Shown in pieces: positions 59,275 to 64,000 of a DNA stretch of 64,000 nt (positions are counted from its first letter, which is position 1; the number at the start of each line of letters is the position of its first letter). The translations under genes and the position numbers were made by a program. Location: positions 310,001 to 374,000 of the forward strand of contig NZ_JAVHNP010000002.1 in assembly GCF_031769195.1 (NCBI RefSeq), written 5' to 3'. This DNA is from Vreelandella sp031769195 (GTDB lineage Bacteria; Pseudomonadota; Gammaproteobacteria; Pseudomonadales; Halomonadaceae). Under the pieces are notes generated by a model. The model did not search any database, had not been told where the DNA came from, and saw nothing but the letters and a program-made list of their open reading frames with translations.

Positions 59275-59356
59275 GTTGACCTCGTTTTGTTGTGCTCTTC
59301 CTTGATAACGTGAGCGTCCTTGATACCGCCGTACATCCGCTGGGAGGGCCGTTGGC

Positions 59357-59629
59357 CTAGCCCCAGCGCATCAACACCAGCAGCCATACCGCTGATAGAG
59401 CTAGTGCTATCCAGATGGATAGCGTGGTGAAGCCAATAACACCCAGGTGAATAAACGCGGCGGAAAGCAGGCCGATAAACAGCCGGTCTCCGCGGGTGGT
59501 GCTAATCGGTAAAAAGCCTTTGCGTTCGATGGTGGGCGAAAGAATTTCCCACAGCGTCATCCCTGCCAGCATCGCCGCAATGGATGAAAAGAAAATGGCA
59601 GTCGGGGTAGTCCATACCATCCACGTCAT
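59357..59629 (-). CDS. glpU: DUF2160 small membrane protein of the glycerol ABC operon
   Basis: 90 residues. Three hydrophobic helices (about 1-25, 47-64 and 68-88) joined by a conserved-looking polar loop (SPTIERKGFLPISTTRGDR). Such DUF2160 proteins occur in GlpSTPQUV operons; their function is not known. AAGGAGAACC precedes the ATG. Eleven bases downstream of the GlpQ permease gene. Confidence 0.82.
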   Translation of the reverse strand: MTWMVWTTPTAIFFSSIAAMLAGMTLWEILSPTIERKGFLPISTTRGDRLFIGLLSAAFIHLGVIGFTTLSIWIALALSAVWLLVLMRWG

Positions 59630-59640
59630 AGCGGTTCTCC

Positions 59641-60534
59641 TTAGGTACGGCCCAGGGCGAAGCCCTTGGCGATATGGTTACGAACGAAGTAGACCACCAG
59701 AATGCCGGGCACGATGGTCAGCACACCTGCGGCCGCCAACGTGCCCCAGTCAATGCCCGATGCGGTGGAAGTCCGGGTCATGATCATGCCGATGGGTTGG
59801 GCGTCGGTGGCAGTCAGCGTACGTGCCAGCAGAAGCTCTACCCACGAGAACATAAACAGGAAGAACAGCGTGACGCCGATACCGGAGCGGATCATTGGGA
59901 TAAAAATCTTAATAAAGAAGCGCGGGAAGCTGTAACCGTCGATATAAGCGGTTTCGTCGATCTCTTTAGGCACGCTGCTCATAAAGCCTTCCAGAATCCA
60001 GATGGCCAGCGGAATGTTGAACAAGCAATGGGCCAGCGCCACGGCAATGTGGGTATCAAACAAGCCCACAGAGTAGTAGAGCTGAAAATAGGGCAGCAGA
60101 AACACCGCAGGTGGCGCCATTAAGTTGGTCAGCAGCCAGAAGAACAAGTGCTTATCGCCAATAAAGCGGTAGCGGCTGAACGCATAGGCGGCAGGCAACG
60201 CCACGCAGATGGTGATCAGCATATTAAGTGCCACATACAGCATCGAGTTCACATAGCCCATGTACCAGCTTGAATTAGTGAAAATGCCGATGTAGTTATC
60301 AAACGTTAGGTTTTGGGGCCACAGGGTCATGGAGCCCAAAATCTCGCTGTTGGTTTGCAGCGACATATTGATGAGCCAGTAAATCGGCAGGATCATCAGG
60401 AACAGGTAGAGCCCCAATAGAAACCGTGAGCGAAAGCGGCTGCGTGCATTGCGTTTACGCCGTTGGGCCGGGGTGGTACGGCTAAAAATGGTGTTGTACT
60501 TCTCGCCCTGCTGGGCGTTATCTAAGCGGTACAT
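59641..60534 (-). CDS. glpQ: Glycerol ABC transporter permease (GlpQ-type)
   Basis: 297 residues, six hydrophobic helices. MalG-type permease: FLLGLYLFLMILPIYWLINM, and the EAA loop EIDETAYIDGYSFPRFFIKIFIP (split here as EIDETAYIDG and FFIKIFIP) that docks the ATPases. The protein pairs with GlpP to form the channel. The start lies one base after the glpP stop, with GGGGGAG inside the end of glpP, so the two are translated together. Confidence 0.88.
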   Translation of the reverse strand: MYRLDNAQQGEKYNTIFSRTTPAQRRKRNARSRFRSRFLLGLYLFLMILPIYWLINMSLQTNSEILGSMTLWPQNLTFDNYIGIFTNSSWYMGYVNSMLYVALNMLITICVALPAAYAFSRYRFIGDKHLFFWLLTNLMAPPAVFLLPYFQLYYSVGLFDTHIAVALAHCLFNIPLAIWILEGFMSSVPKEIDETAYIDGYSFPRFFIKIFIPMIRSGIGVTLFFLFMFSWVELLLARTLTATDAQPIGMIMTRTSTASGIDWGTLAAAGVLTIVPGILVVYFVRNHIAKGFALGRT

Positions 60535-60535
60535 A

Positions 60536-61423
60536 TCATGCTCCCCCGTGCGGGTTCTTATCTTTTTGCATGTGCATGATGGTGGTGTAGAACACCCAGC
60601 TCACGAGCAAAATAACCAGGAAGTAGATGATTGAGAACGCGGCAGAGGGGCCCAAGTCCTGCTGGCCAATGGCCATGGTCGCCAGCGACTGGCTCAGGAA
60701 TGTGGTAGAGCTTCCGGGGCCGCCGCCGGTCAGTACAAAGGGCTCGGCGTAAATCATGAACGAATGCATAAAGCGCAGCAGCACAGCAATGACCAGCACG
60801 TTAGTGAGTTTGGGCAGTTGGATGTAGCGGAAGATGGCCCATTTGGAAGCTCGGTCAATACGCGCCGCTTGGTAATAAGCTTCAGGAATTGAGCGCAGGC
60901 CGCTGTAGCAGAGCATCGCCACCAGCGGCGTCCAGTGCCAAACGTCCATCAAAATAATGGTTGCCCAGGCATCGCCTGAATTACGGGTAATGTTGTAGTT
61001 GATCCCTAGCTCACGCAGACCATAGCCCATGAGGCCGATATCACCACGGGTGAAGATTTGCCAAATACTGCCCACCACGTTCCATGGAATGAGCAGCGGC
61101 AGGGTAATCAAGATCAGTACCGCAGAGGCCTGCCAGCCGCGTTTGGGCATAATCAGCGCAATGCCGATACCCAACGGCACCTGAATGGCCAGAATGGTCA
61201 GAGAAAATAGAATCTGGCGTACGAATGCGTCGCGCAGCGCAGAGTCGTTCAGAATGCTATGAAACCACTCGGTACCGGTGAAGAAGCGGGCATTGGGGCC
61301 CAATACGTCTTGGACCGAGTAGTTGACTACGGTCATTAGAGGGATGATGGCGGAAAACGCCACCAGCACCAGCATGGGAAGTACCAGTAGCCATGCGCGA
61401 TTGTTAAGCACCTTGTTATTCAT
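60536..61423 (-). CDS. glpP: Glycerol ABC transporter permease (GlpP-type)
   Basis: 295 residues, six hydrophobic helices. MalF-type permease: AWLLVLPMLVLVAFSAIIPL, LTILAIQVPLGIGIALIM, and the EAA loop IPEAYYQAARIDRASKWAIF. It starts inside the 3' end of glpT (8-base overlap, ATGAATAA), implying translational coupling. Forms the membrane channel with GlpQ. Confidence 0.88.
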   Translation of the reverse strand: MNNKVLNNRAWLLVLPMLVLVAFSAIIPLMTVVNYSVQDVLGPNARFFTGTEWFHSILNDSALRDAFVRQILFSLTILAIQVPLGIGIALIMPKRGWQASAVLILITLPLLIPWNVVGSIWQIFTRGDIGLMGYGLRELGINYNITRNSGDAWATIILMDVWHWTPLVAMLCYSGLRSIPEAYYQAARIDRASKWAIFRYIQLPKLTNVLVIAVLLRFMHSFMIYAEPFVLTGGGPGSSTTFLSQSLATMAIGQQDLGPSAAFSIIYFLVILLVSWVFYTTIMHMQKDKNPHGGA

Positions 61424-62516
61424 GGCCGATCTCCACTAGGTATTCATCGACATAGAGAGCGATATGCTGATCGGAAAACACTGCATGGACAGCATCACCT
61501 ATCGGCGCATGCCCTTCAGGCAGCCGTGCCTTAAACAGCTGGTCGTTAAGCGTAAAGCTTAAAAGCGAGTAGGTGCCTAAGTCCTGTAGGTTGACGACCT
61601 TCACGGGGACGCTACCCGCTGTGGGTGTGTTGCTCACCGTTATAAACTCAGGGCGAATGCCCAGCTTGATATTGCTAGAGCCTGCGGCCGCTACGCTTCG
61701 GCTGATGGCCTCATTCACCGGTAACGCAAGCTCACCAAACATCACGTTGCCCGCTCGATAAGAGACGCTCATAAAGTTCATGCCGGGGCTACCAATGAAG
61801 TAGCCAACAAAGGTGTGCGCCGGTTTTTCAAAGAGCTCTCGGGGAGTACCGAACTGCACCACCTGCCCGTCATACATCACCGCGATTTTGTCGGCGAAGG
61901 TGGAGGCTTCCAACTGGTCGTGGGTGACGTAAATCATGGTGATGTTGAAGCGCTCGTGAATCTCTTTGAGCTTACGGCGCAGTTTCCATTTAAGCTGCGG
62001 GTCGATCACCGTGAGCGGTTCATCAAACAAGATGGCAGAGACATCGTCACGTACCAAACCGCGCCCCATAGAGACTTTTTGCTTCTCATCGGCGGTGAGG
62101 TTTTTGGCTTTGCGTGAGAGCAGCGGGGTGAGGTCGAGGATGTCGGCAATTTCCCGAACTTTAGGATCTACCTTGTACTCGGGTGTGTTCATGTTGCGCA
62201 GCGGGAAAGCGAGGTTGTCATACACCGTCATGGTGTCGTAGATCACCGGGAACTGGAACACCTGGGCAATATTGCGCTCTTCCGGCGGCAGTTCGTTCAC
62301 GCGGTGGCCATCAAACAGCACGTCGCCTTCAGAAGGCTCCAGTAAGCCTGAGATAATGTTCAGCAGGGTCGATTTACCGCAGCCCGACGGGCCGAGTAAG
62401 GCATAAGCGCCGCCCTGGTGCCAAACGTGGTCCATTTGACGAATGGCGTAATCGCTATGGCTGGCGGGCGTTTTGCTGTAGCTGTGCGCCAAACCTTTTA
62501 AAGTAATCTCAGCCAT
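61416..62516 (-). CDS. glpT: Glycerol ABC transporter ATPase GlpT, with degenerate signature motif
   Basis: 366 residues from the ATG at 62516 (8-base overlap with glpS). Walker A GPSGCGKST (42-50), Q-loop VFQFPVIY, Walker B AILFDEP, and H-loop VTHDQLEA with His199 are intact. The ABC signature LSGGQ is replaced by LTADE (140-144), so this subunit cannot complete a normal site for its partner. A C-terminal TOBE-like domain (about 240-366) follows, as in MalK-type ATPases. Partner is GlpS, which has the opposite defect. The symbol follows the rhizobial glp system and is not the E. coli antiporter GlpT. Confidence 0.9.
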   Translation of the reverse strand: MAEITLKGLAHSYSKTPASHSDYAIRQMDHVWHQGGAYALLGPSGCGKSTLLNIISGLLEPSEGDVLFDGHRVNELPPEERNIAQVFQFPVIYDTMTVYDNLAFPLRNMNTPEYKVDPKVREIADILDLTPLLSRKAKNLTADEKQKVSMGRGLVRDDVSAILFDEPLTVIDPQLKWKLRRKLKEIHERFNITMIYVTHDQLEASTFADKIAVMYDGQVVQFGTPRELFEKPAHTFVGYFIGSPGMNFMSVSYRAGNVMFGELALPVNEAISRSVAAAGSSNIKLGIRPEFITVSNTPTAGSVPVKVVNLQDLGTYSLLSFTLNDQLFKARLPEGHAPIGDAVHAVFSDQHIALYVDEYLVEIGHE

Positions 62517-63609
62517 GAGCAACGCTCCCTTGAGCAGAAGAGGGGATATGCACGGTGCTGCCCTGCTTATCGAAGGCGTAGAGCTGATGCGTCGGGAAGT
62601 ACACGTTAATGGCGTCATTCACGTGGAATTCATGGATGCCCGCTAAGTGGAGTACCAGCGGGAAGCGTTCATGACGTACATGTAAGAACGTTTCTGAGCC
62701 GCTGATCTCGGCCACATCGACTAATACAGGCAGCTCTAAGTCAGCGGCTGATTGCGGTTTTAGGGTGATGTGAGAAGCGCGTACGCCAAAATCGTATTCG
62801 CCGGGGGGCAACTGCTGCAGCCCTGGGTCGCAGGGGAAGTGCAGCGACTGATCAAAGGTGATTTCAGAGGCAGTAAGTTTACCGGGCACGATGTTAATAG
62901 GCGGCTCGGAGAACATCTCTGCACTGTGACGGCCGTTTGGCTCGCGGTAGACCTGCTCAGTCGGGCCATACTGTAGTAGTCGACCTTCATGAAGCACCGC
63001 CGTGTTGCCGCCTAATGCCAATGCTTCGTTGGGTTCGGTAGTGGCATAAACAGCAATGCAGTTACGTGCCTTGAACAGCTCACGCAGCTCATCGCGCAGC
63101 TCTTCACGCAGTTTGTAATCCAGGTTAACCAGTGGTTCATCAAACAGAATCAAATCAGCATCTTTTACCAGCGCCCGGCCCATGGCGGTGCGCTGCTGCT
63201 GCCCGCCAGAGAGTTCCTGAGGGAAGCGGTCTAGTAGATGTTCGATATGCAGCATTTCGGCAATGCTGCCCACGCGCCGATCAATTTCCGGTTGAGGAGT
63301 GTTCGCAAGCTTCAAGGGCGAGGCGATGTTGTCGCGTACCGTCATGCTCGGGTAGTTGATGAACTGTTGGTACACCATGGAGACGTTGCGTTTACGAACC
63401 GAAACGCCAGTGACATCCTTGCCATCCATGAAGATACGCCCCCGGGTGGGTTGCTCTAAGCCTGCCATTAGGCGCATGAGCGTGGTTTTACCCGCCAATG
63501 TGCGCCCCAGCAATACGTTAAAGGAACCGGGTTCCAATTCGAGGTTAACCCCACTGATGTGGGACTGACCCCCGACGACGTGGTCGATATTTTGCAAATG
63601 TAAGGACAT
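62509..63609 (-). CDS. glpS: Glycerol ABC transporter ATPase GlpS, with missing H-loop histidine
   Basis: 366 residues. Walker A GRTLAGKTT (35-43), Q-loop VYQQFINYP, intact signature LSGGQQQR (133-140), Walker B LILFDEP (153-159). The H-loop reads YATTEPNEA, with Thr191 at the usual His position. C-terminal TOBE-like domain present. It probably forms a heterodimer with GlpT under the GlpPQ permeases. First gene of the minus-strand glycerol operon; the region upstream holds GlpR-like sites. Confidence 0.9.
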   Translation of the reverse strand: MSLHLQNIDHVVGGQSHISGVNLELEPGSFNVLLGRTLAGKTTLMRLMAGLEQPTRGRIFMDGKDVTGVSVRKRNVSMVYQQFINYPSMTVRDNIASPLKLANTPQPEIDRRVGSIAEMLHIEHLLDRFPQELSGGQQQRTAMGRALVKDADLILFDEPLVNLDYKLREELRDELRELFKARNCIAVYATTEPNEALALGGNTAVLHEGRLLQYGPTEQVYREPNGRHSAEMFSEPPINIVPGKLTASEITFDQSLHFPCDPGLQQLPPGEYDFGVRASHITLKPQSAADLELPVLVDVAEISGSETFLHVRHERFPLVLHLAGIHEFHVNDAINVYFPTHQLYAFDKQGSTVHIPSSAQGSVAHG

Positions 63610-64000
63610 GCCGATCTCGCTAGCGTCGTTGTTATTGATAGGTGGTATCGGTAGAGAGTAGTGCGCTGATCGCGGGTGTGGGTGGTTGGCCGTCCTTGTT
63701 TTTCAATCGTTCTTGCCGATTGCTATTGCCAATTATTATGTGGCAACCATCCCGTGCGATATTTTCATTAACGAAAGGCTAGTTGATCATTTGCGAACTT
63801 GCAACGCTTTTTAGGAGCACTTGTATTCGCTTTTAGGCGTATAAAACCCAAAAATAACGCTTGGCTAACCGATCTGATCACATAAATGGGCCGGTATTGA
63901 GCCCTGAGCAGTATGGCAATGTTCGTTTGATTCGTTTTAGAACATTTGGCGGATTCTTATGCCTCGGCATTGCGCAATAAAAAACCGGCCCTGGGTGGGC
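63610..64000. promoter_or_regulatory. Promoter region of the glpSTPQUVD operon with a GlpR-like site
   Basis: No gene is seen. AATGTTCG (63918-63925) and AGAACATT (63939-63946) form an inverted pair like the GlpR operator halves, about 310 bases upstream of glpS; other AT-rich stretches (63760-63850) could hold the promoter itself. At the very edge, 63981-64000 reads AAAAAACCGGCCCTGGGTGG, which on the minus strand is GC-rich sequence ending in TTTTTT, probably the tail of a terminator for a minus-strand gene beyond the window. Confidence 0.45.

Overview
The window reads as chromosomal DNA of a moderately GC-rich, heterotrophic, probably halophilic or marine gammaproteobacterium. A Halomonas-like bacterium is my best guess, from overall gene style, a glycerol ABC importer in place of a GlpF facilitator, several c-di-GMP genes and Pseudomonas/Halomonas-style REP-like palindromes. 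This is judgement from the sequence, not a database match. I saw no rRNA, tRNA, CRISPR array, transposase or integrase.

Layout. 1-6.3 kb: the 3' end of a LivM-type permease, then a valine-catabolism run (acyl-CoA dehydrogenase, 3-hydroxyisobutyryl-CoA hydrolase, MmsB), a glutathione transferase and a PanE-like reductase. 6.45-11.4 kb: a distinctly AT-rich accessory island of five genes (two small membrane proteins, a zinc-ribbon/DUF4145 protein, an OLD-like ATPase-TOPRIM nuclease, a small CxxC protein). Their stop codons lie at the left edge of imperfect inverted repeats resembling integron attC sites, so the island looks like an integrase-less gene-cassette cluster. 11.4-28.3 kb: housekeeping and signalling genes, including a PAS-GGDEF-EAL protein, a 2-oxoglutarate dioxygenase, an IalB-like protein, an M48 lipoprotein protease, a diguanylate cyclase, a ParD-like/Map pair, a subtilase with a small putative inhibitor, TopB, an ABC1 kinase, a SEC-C protein and an AmpG-like permease.

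28.4-37.4 kb: SlyD; a 41-residue membrane protein resembling the cbb3 oxidase subunit CcoM behind two FNR/ANR-like boxes; a periplasmic protein plus diguanylate cyclase pair; and, convergent to it, a four-gene run of cupredoxin, GGDEF-EAL, DUF3034 and truncated-haemoglobin lipoprotein. Next comes a two-gene locus: a Tat-like secreted peptide with a Tyr-Ser-Arg-Pro repeat, followed by a fused HprK-like kinase/PqqD protein. I consider this the best candidate for an undescribed system.

37.4-50.3 kb: a transglycosylase, ProS, a lipoprotein, a BenE-like transporter with its divergent XRE-cupin regulator and paired operators, Nfo, a glycerophosphodiesterase, a quinone oxidoreductase, and an RpiR-regulated acyl-CoA cluster (two enoyl-CoA hydratases around an ADP-forming acyl-CoA synthetase). 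50.4-64 kb: an SLC13/RCK transporter, then the glycerol regulon: glpR and glpK on the plus strand and glpS-T-P-Q-U-V-D on the minus strand. Glycerol enters by the GlpSTPQV importer, is phosphorylated by GlpK and oxidised by GlpD, under GlpR control. The two importer ATPases carry complementary motif losses that predict one consensus and one degenerate ATP site.
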